A DNA stretch of 56,586 bases from an uncultured Mediterranea sp. (GCA_945641355.1 CALZEQ010000002.1:1-56586), one strand, 5' to 3'. Counted from the stretch's first letter, positions 37,491 through 44,949 are shown. Translations and numbers: made by a program. The notes: generated from the sequence alone by a model not told the origin.

Positions 37491-38201
37491 TTACACATGT
37501 ACCAATGTCCCTATCTCTTCTCCCTGCATCACCCGTTTCAGGTTGCCTACGGTGTCCATGTCGAATACGATGATGGGCAGGTGGTTCTCCTTGCACATAC
37601 AGGTGGCGGTCAGGTCCATCACCTTCAGGCCGCGGCGCAATACTTCGTCGTACGTGATGTCGTGGAACTTGGTGGCAGTGGGGTCTTTCTCCGGGTCGGC
37701 GGTATAGATGCCGTCCACGCGCGTACCCTTCAGCATCACGTCGGCCTCTATTTCGATGCCGCGCAGCGAGGAGCCGGTATCGGTTGTGAAGAAGGGGTTA
37801 CCTGTGCCTGCCGACATGATGACCACTTCGCCTGCCTCCATACACTCGATGGCCCGCCACTTGTTGTAGAACTCGCCAATCGGTTCCATGCGTACGGCAG
37901 TCAGTACCCGGGCCTTTACGCCGGCTGCCACCAGCGCCGAGCTGAGTGCCAAGCTGTTGATGACGGTGGCCAGCATTCCCATTTGGTCGCCTTTGACGCG
38001 GTCGAATCCCTTGCTGGCTCCGCTCAGTCCGCGGAAGATGTTACCGCCGCCGATGACGATACCTATCTGTACGCCCAGTTCGTGTATCTCCTTGATTTGT
38101 GCGGCATATTCAGCCAGCCGCTTCTCGTCAATGCCGTATTGTTTCTCTCCCATCAGGCTTTCGCCGCTGAGTTTGAGCAAGATTCTTTTGTATGTTGCCA
38201 T
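37491..38201 (-). CDS. pyrH: UMP kinase
   Basis: PyrH phosphorylates UMP to UDP and is the hexameric bacterial type of the amino-acid-kinase fold. The 236-residue protein shows YKRILLKLSGESLMG at the N-terminus, IGIVIGGGNIFRG, and GNPFFTTDTGSSLRGIEI. The length is standard. It is led by a full promoter and followed by frr. Confidence 0.96.
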   Translation of the reverse strand: MATYKRILLKLSGESLMGEKQYGIDEKRLAEYAAQIKEIHELGVQIGIVIGGGNIFRGLSGASKGFDRVKGDQMGMLATVINSLALSSALVAAGVKARVLTAVRMEPIGEFYNKWRAIECMEAGEVVIMSAGTGNPFFTTDTGSSLRGIEIEADVMLKGTRVDGIYTADPEKDPTATKFHDITYDEVLRRGLKVMDLTATCMCKENHLPIIVFDMDTVGNLKRVMQGEEIGTLVHV

Positions 38202-38260
38202 ATCTGTCTGTTGTTTGATTAAGTTCGTTACTGTATGCGTATATAAATTATACGATATGA

Positions 38261-38292
38261 CAAAGATAGGTATTTATCACGAAATCCGCAAA
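38261..38292 (-). promoter_or_regulatory. consensus promoter of pyrH
   Basis: On the minus strand TTTG (38289-38292), a 20-base spacer and TATCTTTG (38261-38268) form a full -33/-7 pair, about 60 bases before the start at 38201. Confidence 0.75.
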
Positions 38293-38311
38293 ATTTGTGC
38301 TCCGTTTTCTT

Positions 38312-38369
38312 TTAGAGCCTGTTTGAATTTTGTTCACTCTTCTTTTAAAGAAAATAAAACAGGCTCTTA
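38312..38369. mobile_element. MITE-like 52-bp palindrome with TTA duplication
   Basis: GAGCCTGTTT (38315-38324) and its complement AAACAGGCTC (38357-38366) bound a 52-bp AT-rich element and are flanked on both sides by TTA. The 3-bp TNA-type duplication and GAGCC-start ends resemble IS5-group ends, from memory. It could instead be only a hairpin ending the MATE transcript, but no U-tract follows. Confidence 0.45.
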
Positions 38370-38417
38370 ATTATTCATTCAAGGCCCTTTAGGGGTGCTT
38401 GTAGTCCTTTGCGGGTG

Positions 38418-39776
38418 TCACTTCCTTGGGAAAGCCTCGCGTATCACTTTCCCGGCCAGCAGGCTTTGTACGGCTCCCCGCATGAAGAGGTAGGTGACGA
38501 ATGCCAGCCAGAGGGCATGGTTGCCCAGCGGAGTGCGTAGGCTGAAGTAGAGCACGAAGAAGGTGGCGGCTGCCGAAGCCATGGACACCAACATGCCGCG
38601 TGTGGCGGTGGCACCGATGAAGATGCCGTCCCAGATGAAGGCCGTCACGCCTACTATCGGAATGGCGATGGCCCAGCCGAAGTAGCGGGAGGCGGCATTG
38701 ATGACTTCCTGTTCATCCGTCAGCAGACTCAGGAACGCTACGCCGCCGCAGCCGTAAGTGAAGCTGAAGAGTAGGGCTGACCCTCCTCCCCAGACAAACA
38801 GTCGGCGCAGCGTCTCGTGGAAGGCACGCTCGTTGCGGGCACCGATGTAGCGCCCGCTCAACGCTTCGCCGGCAAAGGCAAAGCCGTCCATGATATAGGA
38901 GAAGAGTAGGAACAGTTGCATCAGCAGTGTGTTGGCAGCCAGTATGATGTCGCCCTGCATGGCTCCGGCGGAGGTGCTGTAGAGGGTGACCGAGGCGATG
39001 CAGACGGTACGTAGAAAGATGTCGCGGTTCACCCGGAAGAAGCGACTCATGGCATCGCGTTGCCAGAGGCTGTTGTTGGAGGGCTCGTTCTCTCTGCCGA
39101 CAGATAGGTGCCGGCCTTGCAGCCTCACGTACCTGCCTAACCGCCCGTAGTAGCGGATGCCCAGGCCGATGGCCATAAAGAGTCCCCCGTATTGGGCGAT
39201 GAGTGTGCCCAGCGCCACACCTTCCACTTTCAGCCCGCATCCGAAAACCAGTATCAGGCTGGCCGCGATGTTCATTACGTTTTGGGTGATGGCTACCAGC
39301 ATCGGGATTCGGGTGTTCTGCATCCCCACAAACCAGCCCGTCAGTCCGTAGAGGCCCAGCATGGCCGGTGCGCCATAGATGCAGATGCGGAAGTAGCGGG
39401 TGGCCGGCAGGGCGACCTCTTCGGTGGGGCGGATGATGAGGAAGGCTCCTTGTCTGATAGGCTCCTGCAGCACGATGAGGCCCAGGGCTACTATCCAGCC
39501 GATGCCTACGGCCCGTATCAGCAGGCGTACCGTTTCGGGCAGGTCTCTGCTGCCCCATGCTTGGGCCGTCATGCCACTGGTGCCCATGCGCAGGAAAGCA
39601 AACATCCAATAGATGATATTGAACAGCATACCGCCCACGGCAATGGCACCGATGTAGGCGGGTGCGCCCAGGTGTCCCACGATGGCTACGTCTACCAGCC
39701 CCAACAGCGGGACGGTGATGTTAGATACAATCGAGGGTAGGGCGATGTGCAATATTTGTCTGTCTCTTGGATTCAT
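38418..39776 (-). CDS. MATE-family efflux transporter
   Basis: This 452-residue inner-membrane protein has about 12 hydrophobic segments in two halves and the N-terminal family pattern IALPSIVSNITVPLLGLVDVAIVGHLG. It resembles the DinF/NorM type that exports cationic drugs or metabolites in exchange for Na+ or H+. The substrate is unknown. It is upstream of pyrH on the same strand, separated by 216 bases with a MITE-like hairpin and the pyrH promoter, so it is probably a separate unit. Confidence 0.9.
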   Translation of the reverse strand: MNPRDRQILHIALPSIVSNITVPLLGLVDVAIVGHLGAPAYIGAIAVGGMLFNIIYWMFAFLRMGTSGMTAQAWGSRDLPETVRLLIRAVGIGWIVALGLIVLQEPIRQGAFLIIRPTEEVALPATRYFRICIYGAPAMLGLYGLTGWFVGMQNTRIPMLVAITQNVMNIAASLILVFGCGLKVEGVALGTLIAQYGGLFMAIGLGIRYYGRLGRYVRLQGRHLSVGRENEPSNNSLWQRDAMSRFFRVNRDIFLRTVCIASVTLYSTSAGAMQGDIILAANTLLMQLFLLFSYIMDGFAFAGEALSGRYIGARNERAFHETLRRLFVWGGGSALLFSFTYGCGGVAFLSLLTDEQEVINAASRYFGWAIAIPIVGVTAFIWDGIFIGATATRGMLVSMASAAATFFVLYFSLRTPLGNHALWLAFVTYLFMRGAVQSLLAGKVIREAFPRK

Positions 39777-39813
39777 GCTCTTTCGGTTGTTTATGGGTTC
39801 TCGTTAGCGGATG

Positions 39814-39821
39814 CAAAAATA
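39814..39821 (-). promoter_or_regulatory. putative -7 box of the MATE gene
   Basis: On the minus strand TATTTTTG matches TAnnTTTG and lies 37 bases before the start at 39776. No -33 TTTG is visible. Confidence 0.45.
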
Positions 39822-40393
39822 CATCTTTTTTTCGAGTCGTGCTCCGTGTCTGTGCGAACTATCAGGAAGTGGTCAGTCAACGTGTGTCTCTCTCGCGCAC
39901 GCGCGCGTGAAAAGTTTTGTTTATCTGCCATCTGCCACACATATTCCGTTAGTTTCCTCTATATAAACGGATTAAGCATCAAAATAGTGTGGCAGATATT
40001 TTCAGATTTACAACCATTAACATAAAAATGACCGTTTTTTGTGTTAAAGTGCCTCATTTTATCCCTGTTTTTGGGCGTTTTTTTACACTTTGTGGCAGAT
40101 AATCGTTGTTTTTTCATCAAAAAAGTACTTGTTTTGCTGCAACAATCACTGTTATCACAAGTATACCACCGCGGTTGTCTTGCTTTACGCGAGACCAGAA
40201 CTAGAGCAGGAGGTGAGGCCTTTGCCTTACCCTTCTCTTGTTCTGTAATATTTTTTGCTAACGCAGCGGCATTGTCAACCACAATCGTGACTAAGCCGCA
40301 AATGTATCAACCAAATATAAAAGTAATGTTTAACCGGGTCAACCGACCTTAAAAATAAGGCTCGAAGTAGTCAACCAAAAACGTTAAACTACA
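39822..40393. other. gene-poor AT-rich intergenic stretch
   Basis: There is no supportable gene here. It holds a 16-bp alternating purine/pyrimidine run (39894-39909) with the perfect palindrome CACGCGCGCGTG, and three copies of the 10-mer TGTGGCAGAT (39930-39939 inverted, 39988-39997, 40091-40100). A minus-strand -7 box TACATTTG (40299-40306) lies before a doubtful 107-codon frame at 39959-40282 that starts with GTG, is lysine- and cysteine-rich and matches no family I know. Confidence 0.6.
40299..40306 (-). promoter_or_regulatory. orphan -7 box reading into gene-poor DNA
   Basis: TACATTTG on the minus strand matches TAnnTTTG, with a TTTG only 5 bases upstream. It would drive transcription leftwards through 39959-40282, a possible small RNA or short reading frame. 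Confidence 0.3.
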
Positions 40394-40394
40394 A

Positions 40395-40500
40395 TGGAAC
40401 AACTGTTATGTAGGCCGTGGAACAACTGTTTCACCTATAGATAACAATTGTTTCATTAGGAGTAAACAACTGTTTCATAGTATGTTTCCAGCTGTTCCAT
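40395..40500. repeat. five palindromes (core AACARYTGTT) at 22-23-bp period
   Basis: Hexamer centres CAACTG, CAACTG, CAATTG, CAACTG and CAGCTG lie at 40400, 40423, 40445, 40467 and 40489. Flanks are mostly GGAA or TTTCA, giving units like GGAACAACTGTTTCA. The array is directly 3' of vsr. A separate hairpin AAAAGTTGTTG/CAACAGCTTTT (40502-40535) abuts the vsr stop and may be its terminator. Confidence 0.85.
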
Positions 40501-40534
40501 TAAAAGTTGTTGTCATCAAATAGGCAACAGCTTT

Positions 40535-41053
40535 TTATTGTTGCTTATGTTTTCCATAAGTCACTTCTGGTTCTGCTGCCATAAGTGTACTGTCAGTATC
40601 AGGCAACTCGTATGTTTTTATTTTCCTGTCTTCAAGAAAAATATGGTTCAATGTATAAGCTAACGACTCAAGTGTTTGTAGTCGGACTTTTGGTTTTAGT
40701 TGGCATTCCCAAATCGTGATACAATGCCAGCCCATAGCAGCAAGCTGGCATTGTTCTTTTTTATCTCGTTCCTTATTCCTTTTTATCTTGTTTGACCAAA
40801 AATCTATATTGGTTTTAGGTAAACGGAAATATTTGCAATTATCATGACCATGCCAAAAGCAACCGTTTACAAAAATGACAGTGCGATATTTGCGAAGCAC
40901 CAAATCGGGATGACCGGGAAGGCGCGGATGATTTAGCCGATAGCGGAAGCCACGGCTAAAAAGGAACTTTCTCACCAGTATTTCAGGTTTTGTGTTCCTT
41001 CCTTTTATAGCGGACATACAACGGTGACGTTGTTCTTTGGTTAGCCTATCCAT
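40535..41053 (-). CDS. vsr: very short patch repair endonuclease (orphan)
   Basis: Vsr nicks 5' of the T in T:G mismatches created by deamination of 5-methylcytosine. The 172-residue protein contains the metal aspartate D50 in LPGHPDLVL and the zinc/active-site cluster GCFWHGHDNC (C65, H68, H70, C73), then FWSNKIKRNKERD and GWHCITIWECQL. It is slightly longer than E. coli Vsr (156), with a C-terminal extension. No cytosine methyltransferase lies in the window, although vsr usually accompanies one. It sits in the AT-rich accessory segment. Confidence 0.93.
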   Translation of the reverse strand: MDRLTKEQRHRCMSAIKGRNTKPEILVRKFLFSRGFRYRLNHPRLPGHPDLVLRKYRTVIFVNGCFWHGHDNCKYFRLPKTNIDFWSNKIKRNKERDKKEQCQLAAMGWHCITIWECQLKPKVRLQTLESLAYTLNHIFLEDRKIKTYELPDTDSTLMAAEPEVTYGKHKQQ

Positions 41054-41157
41054 ATAGTTTTATGGTTGAACATATTCCTGTATAGGATTAGATGTTTCAA
41101 GATTACATACAATTGTAAAGTAAACCAGAACGATGTGAAATCTTTGTTTTTCTAAAT

Positions 41158-41514
41158 TTAATGACTTAATCCCCTTAGAATTGCTACATTTTCTTGTTGC
41201 TTTTCGGTCAAGGCATTTTCCAATGCTTGATTCTTTCGTTTAAGGACATTGAATTTCAGCAATGCGGCAATGTACATACAGAAATAACCTACCGCAACAT
41301 CGAATATCAGAACAAGCAGATAATTGCTGTTTGAATTTTTAGTGTCCCCGGTTAGATACTCACTGATAGGAATAACAGCAAATAGCATGATGATGGCTAT
41401 TGCGTAAAGTACTCTGTATCGCGTTTTATGGTTTATCTGCGGTAAGGAAGCAAACAAAAAGGCGATAATCAAAACGGCAATTATAGCACTGAATGGTATG
41501 AAAGATGTTCCCAT
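41158..41514 (-). CDS. small membrane protein with C-terminal coiled coil
   Basis: This 118-residue protein of no recognised family has three hydrophobic segments (about residues 5-25, 34-52 and 66-86), followed by a charged heptad stretch (VLKRKNQALENALTEKQQENVAIL) that could form a cytoplasmic coiled coil. It begins 4 bases after the stop of the AlbA_2-type gene, so the two are almost surely co-expressed. The low GC of the pair differs from the surrounding housekeeping genes. Confidence 0.65.
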   Translation of the reverse strand: MGTSFIPFSAIIAVLIIAFLFASLPQINHKTRYRVLYAIAIIMLFAVIPISEYLTGDTKNSNSNYLLVLIFDVAVGYFCMYIAALLKFNVLKRKNQALENALTEKQQENVAILRGLSH

Positions 41515-41518
41515 AGGT

Positions 41519-43096
41519 TTATTGCTCAGTTTGAGGATTAATTACAATGCGCCAATAGCCACCATGGTCTGCTCCTTCACGAGACAATATCCCCATAGAA
41601 CGAAGTCTTGAAATATGTTTTTCTACGGCTCGGGAACTTATTCCTATTTTATAGGCCATTGTTTCTGCAGACATTGATGGGTCGGAAATGACGAAATCAA
41701 TAATCTTTTGTGCGGTTTTCCCTATGTTTTTAGATTTTATAATTGAATCTCCGAACTTTTTCTCCGAACCTTTTTGCATTATCTCCGAACCTTTCTCCGA
41801 ACTTTCTTGCGTATCACCGAAGGCTTTCACCGAACTTTTGCTATTTACACCGAACTTTTCGACCGAACTTTCTTCGTTTACAGGGTACTTTTCGAGGGTA
41901 CTATTTACCCTGTTGGCTACTTCTTCCACAGGAATTCTTCCGTTCTCGTCCCAGTTCAGGTTATAGAACGTGGTATAGAAAGAAGTCGCTTCCGTTTGAT
42001 ATTGCGGTTCTTTTCCTTGCAGGAAGTTGGGTAGTTTTTCCGTCAATTCTCGCATTTTGCGTAAGCCGGAACCTCGTTTCTCCATATAGTCCAGCTGTGT
42101 GAACACATCCGCAATGACGGGATTGCGGCGCATGGATGGCACTTTGTATATGTCGCGGTCTTGAATCCGCGTACCGTCAAGCATGGCACCGGGTGATACC
42201 AGTTCTACACGGTCATCGTAAATGTCAATATGTACTTTTCCACCCATTACCGTATAATCTCTATGGATAAGGTGGTTTACCAGTCCTTCAAAGATGGCAC
42301 GGTCGGAATAGTCGGGCAGATTTAGACGATAGTTCGGCATCTTCACCCATCCACTCATGGTATAATTCTTGATGAAGTCCATGCCATATCTCAAGAGCAG
42401 TACAAGGTTTGCACGATGCTCTACGGAACTGATGGCATCATCTTTATAAAGTCCTGTCCAACGGGTGCAGAAAATACGTGATTGGAATACGGTGCAGTTA
42501 TCCACAAACAATAATCCGGCATTGGTCAGTTTACCGTCAGGAGTAACCAGACCGAATGATTCCAGATACTTGTCATTCCATTCCTGATGGGTTTGTTCAC
42601 GGAAAGTATTGGCGAGAATAATAAAAGAGTGCTTACTGGCATCCACTTGGGTAGGCAGTGAATCCCATGTCATGTGTGTACCTTTCAATACCAACGAAAG
42701 AAGTTGTTGTGAATTACACTCCACGCTTTCATTACCAACCCGTACATATGCGGTACGTGTTCCGTCCTGATAATAGTAATAAGGTGTAAGCGTTCCTGCC
42801 TTTACCTTCACTTCAAGCAAGGAGTGTCCTTCATGCTCTATCGGGATAAGTTGTATTTCCGGTACTGGGTCAAGTCTTGCTTTGATGGTTTCGCTGATAA
42901 AGTCTGCATCAGATTGTGGGTTCTCTAAACCTACAATCACTCCATCATCGTTCACTCCATAGAACAAGCTTCCGCCATCCGTATTGGCAAAAGCCGATAC
43001 AGATTTAAGCCACGACTTCACCTTCTTACGTTCCAGCATTTCCTTGAAATCGTAAGCCGAGCATTCCGCTATCAATGTATTGTTTTGAAATTGCAT
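41519..43096 (-). CDS. AlbA_2/Schlafen-like ATP-binding protein
   Basis: This 525-residue protein has an N-terminal divergent AAA-4/AlbA_2 domain, seen in WLKSVSAFANTDGGSLFYGVNDDG and a later RVGNESVECNSQQ. A DUF4062-like/HATPase_c_4 region follows, with DRAIFEGLVNHLIHRDYTVMGGKVHIDIYDDRVELVSPGAM. It ends in a winged helix (TAQKIIDFVISDPSMSAETMAYKIG). A serine/lysine-rich repeat linker at about 395-450 joins the last parts and is encoded by CCGAA repeats. Such proteins are found as regulators and in defence islands. ATG 43096 is preferred because the -7 box at 43141 leaves room for a leader. Confidence 0.8.
   Translation of the reverse strand: MQFQNNTLIAECSAYDFKEMLERKKVKSWLKSVSAFANTDGGSLFYGVNDDGVIVGLENPQSDADFISETIKARLDPVPEIQLIPIEHEGHSLLEVKVKAGTLTPYYYYQDGTRTAYVRVGNESVECNSQQLLSLVLKGTHMTWDSLPTQVDASKHSFIILANTFREQTHQEWNDKYLESFGLVTPDGKLTNAGLLFVDNCTVFQSRIFCTRWTGLYKDDAISSVEHRANLVLLLRYGMDFIKNYTMSGWVKMPNYRLNLPDYSDRAIFEGLVNHLIHRDYTVMGGKVHIDIYDDRVELVSPGAMLDGTRIQDRDIYKVPSMRRNPVIADVFTQLDYMEKRGSGLRKMRELTEKLPNFLQGKEPQYQTEATSFYTTFYNLNWDENGRIPVEEVANRVNSTLEKYPVNEESSVEKFGVNSKSSVKAFGDTQESSEKGSEIMQKGSEKKFGDSIIKSKNIGKTAQKIIDFVISDPSMSAETMAYKIGISSRAVEKHISRLRSMGILSREGADHGGYWRIVINPQTEQ
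41750..41875. repeat. degenerate CCGAAC(T)n minisatellite inside a gene
   Basis: Eight CCGAA units, most followed by CTTTT or CCTTT, occur at irregular 11-20-base spacing on the plus strand. They encode the Ser/Glu/Lys/Phe-Gly linker of the ATP-binding protein (for example SSVEKFG and KGSEKKFGDS). Confidence 0.75.
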
Positions 43097-43140
43097 AGTT
43101 TCCTTTATAATTGTTGGGTACAATTCCCCAATATCATATA

Positions 43141-43148
43141 CAAAGGTA
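43141..43148 (-). promoter_or_regulatory. putative -7 box of the AlbA_2-type operon
   Basis: TACCTTTG on the minus strand matches TAnnTTTG. With transcription starting near 43134, the start at 43096 has a leader of about 38 bases. Confidence 0.5.
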
Positions 43149-43228
43149 AGGATAAAAGTGGAGATTCTGCTAAATTCGTGCCATACTTTTGATTATTATG
43201 CGTTTAGATTACGATATTTAGTGGTTGC

Positions 43229-43440
43229 TTATTCGCTTACAAACAGAACTTCACCGGGGCCTTGCCCTTGTGTCAGACTGTTGATATACTTCCCTTCCCG
43301 GGAGAAGCTATCCGTATGCTGTCGGCTGTCAATGTCTCTATATCGGGCAGCTTGCATTCTTTTTCTCCTGTCCAGTTGCAGCCGGATAGGAAAAAGAGCA
43401 GTAAGAGAATGGATGTCTCATAGCTTTGCCTTTCATAACG
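43229..43440 (-). pseudogene. remnant of a 6-bladed beta-propeller lipoprotein gene
   Basis: In one minus-strand frame, ILLLLFFLSGCNWTGEKECKL reads as a lipoprotein signal with lipobox LSGC, but it has no start codon. In the next frame, DSFSREGKYINSLTQGQGPGE ends in a stop at 43229. FxREGKYI and GQGPGE are hallmark sequences of the Bacteroides 6-bladed beta-propeller lipoproteins (about 380 residues). So the gene has lost its start, most of its body and its frame. The assignment rests on these two short motifs. Confidence 0.6.
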
Positions 43441-43559
43441 GATATCTGATAATGTTCCAATCTTCCGTACCGCTCTGTACCAGCGCGAATCAGTACGTAC
43501 ACAATGGTAGCTGCGCAGATAATGGCTATCAAACAGAAAATGAGATGGGGGCTCATCAT
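43338..43559 (-). CDS. possible small membrane protein overlapping the pseudogene
   Basis: This is a 73-codon frame beginning MMSPHLIFCLIAIICAATIVYVLI: one hydrophobic helix, then a basic tail. A -7 box TATATTTG (43592-43599) lies 33 bases upstream. The C-terminal half overlaps the propeller remnant in another frame and looks non-native (MRHPFSYCSFSYPAATG), so the protein may be a truncated or fused relic. No family recognised. Confidence 0.35.
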   Translation of the reverse strand: MMSPHLIFCLIAIICAATIVYVLIRAGTERYGRLEHYQISVMKGKAMRHPFSYCSFSYPAATGQEKKNASCPI

Positions 43560-43591
43560 AGGGTGTATATTTCGTTACGTAATTGGTGGTG

Positions 43592-43599
43592 CAAATATA
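43592..43599 (-). promoter_or_regulatory. putative -7 box before the small membrane frame
   Basis: On the minus strand TATATTTG matches TAnnTTTG, 33 bases before the frame at 43559. It may be the old promoter of the decayed lipoprotein region. The 43560-43869 gap otherwise holds only the divergent Gfo/Idh promoter and its leader. Confidence 0.4.
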
Positions 43600-43704
43600 C
43601 TCATTTCTGCGTAGCTGATAACAGGCCGAAAACAAACAAAAAATGAATTCATTAAAATTTTCATAAAAACGTGGCAGGAATCATTCGTTAGAAACAAAAA
43701 AACG

Positions 43705-43712
43705 TAATTTTG
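43705..43712 (+). promoter_or_regulatory. putative -7 box of the Gfo/Idh operon
   Basis: TAATTTTG matches TAnnTTTG. The leader to 43870 is about 150 bases, long for this window, but I recognise no riboswitch in it. No good -33 TTTG. Confidence 0.45.
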
Positions 43713-43869
43713 TAGGCGATGACTGGAACGATGGATGCGGATGAGGCATTCGATTGTGAAAGTTGTCGCTAATCAGATAGTTTTCAAGTATTTGCGTTTC
43801 ATTAGGCTCATGAGGAGCTGATAATGAATGAATAAAAAGTCGGTAATTGATTGTTTTTGCCTAACCATT

Positions 43870-44949
43870 ATGAGAATAAAAATAGGATTAATAGGATTCG
43901 GTAGAATGGGACAGATGTATGCCGCTGAGATGCAGCGGAGCGGTCGTTGGGATATAGCCTATATTTGCGATACAGACCCTGCCTCGTGCCAGTTGGCGAG
44001 AACGCTCTATCCCTTTGCACGAATCGTACAGGATGCTCAAGACATCTTCGATGACGACAGCGTGCAGGCTGTGGGATTGTTTACACTGGCCAATTCACGC
44101 CCGGAACAGATAGAGAAAGCCGTGAAAGCACGGAAACACATTTTGACCGAGAAACCCATAGCGGACACCGTGGAACGCGAGTGGGAGATAGTGAAACTGA
44201 CGGAGGGGTACGACCGGATGGCGGCTGTCAACCTCTATCTGCGTAATGCCTGGTATCACCAGACGATGAAGCAGTTCATTGATGAAGGTGAACTGGGCGA
44301 ACTGGCCATCATCCGCATCTGCCACATGACTCCCGGACTGGCTCCGGGTGAGGGGCACGAATACGAGGGACCCGCTTTCCACGATTGCGGAATGCATTAT
44401 ATCGACATTGCCCGTTGGTATGCCGGCAGCGAGTACAAGAGCTGGCATGCGCAGGGTATGCGCATGTGGAACTACAAGGATCCTTGGTGGGTACAATGTC
44501 ACGGTACGTACGAGAACGGCATCGTGTTCGACATCACGCAAGGGTTTGTCTATGGACAGCTCTCACAGAAACAGACGCACAATTCGTATACAGATATCAT
44601 CGGCACGAAAGGCATCGTGCGCATGACCCATGACTTTCGCACGGCTGTGGTGGAGCTGCACGGCATCACCCGTACCGAGCGTATCGAGCGCCCCTTTGGC
44701 GGGAAGAACCTGGATACCTTGTGCAATCTTATGGCAGATTCGATAGAGAGTGGCATACGCAACCCGCGTATGCCGCAAATGCGCGATTCGGCTATTGCCT
44801 CGCAATATGCTTGGACTTTCCTGGAAGATGCCCGTCACAACAATCTGCCTGCCATCGGCGATTTGCAGACACTAGAGGAAATCAGGGAACGCCGCCGCAA
44901 TATGACGGAGGGATATGGCTTGCTCAGACCCAAGCGAACCGGTGTCTGA
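43870..44949 (+). CDS. Gfo/Idh/MocA oxidoreductase, cytoplasmic
   Basis: This 359-residue NAD(P)-dependent sugar oxidoreductase has an N-terminal Rossmann fold (GLIGFGRMGQMYAAEM), the catalytic lysine segment HILTEKPIADTVERE, and a C-terminal substrate domain with AFHDCGMHYIDIARWYAG. No signal peptide. I chose ATG 43870 because it starts the Rossmann strand; the frame extends 14 codons further but with an unrelated sequence. It is the first of four genes likely to process 3-keto-sugars, perhaps returning the released 3-keto-sugar to the normal sugar. Confidence 0.88.
   Translation: MRIKIGLIGFGRMGQMYAAEMQRSGRWDIAYICDTDPASCQLARTLYPFARIVQDAQDIFDDDSVQAVGLFTLANSRPEQIEKAVKARKHILTEKPIADTVEREWEIVKLTEGYDRMAAVNLYLRNAWYHQTMKQFIDEGELGELAIIRICHMTPGLAPGEGHEYEGPAFHDCGMHYIDIARWYAGSEYKSWHAQGMRMWNYKDPWWVQCHGTYENGIVFDITQGFVYGQLSQKQTHNSYTDIIGTKGIVRMTHDFRTAVVELHGITRTERIERPFGGKNLDTLCNLMADSIESGIRNPRMPQMRDSAIASQYAWTFLEDARHNNLPAIGDLQTLEEIRERRRNMTEGYGLLRPKRTGV

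Noticed and set aside
39959..40282. 107-codon minus-strand frame downstream of an orphan -7 box
   Set aside because: It needs a GTG start, resembles no family, and overlaps repeated 10-mers; kept only as a note in the intergenic entry.
40395..40500. Possible CRISPR array
   Set aside because: Units are contiguous palindromes without unique spacers and there are no cas genes in the window.
43158..43646. Plus-strand frame of 162 codons across the lipoprotein remnant
   Set aside because: The opposite strand has the lipobox and GQGPGE motifs plus a -7 box, while this translation is cysteine-rich and unpatterned.
43713..43869. Possible riboswitch in the 150-base leader of the Gfo/Idh operon
   Set aside because: I could find no conserved riboswitch core or strong stem; only the promoter box is supportable.
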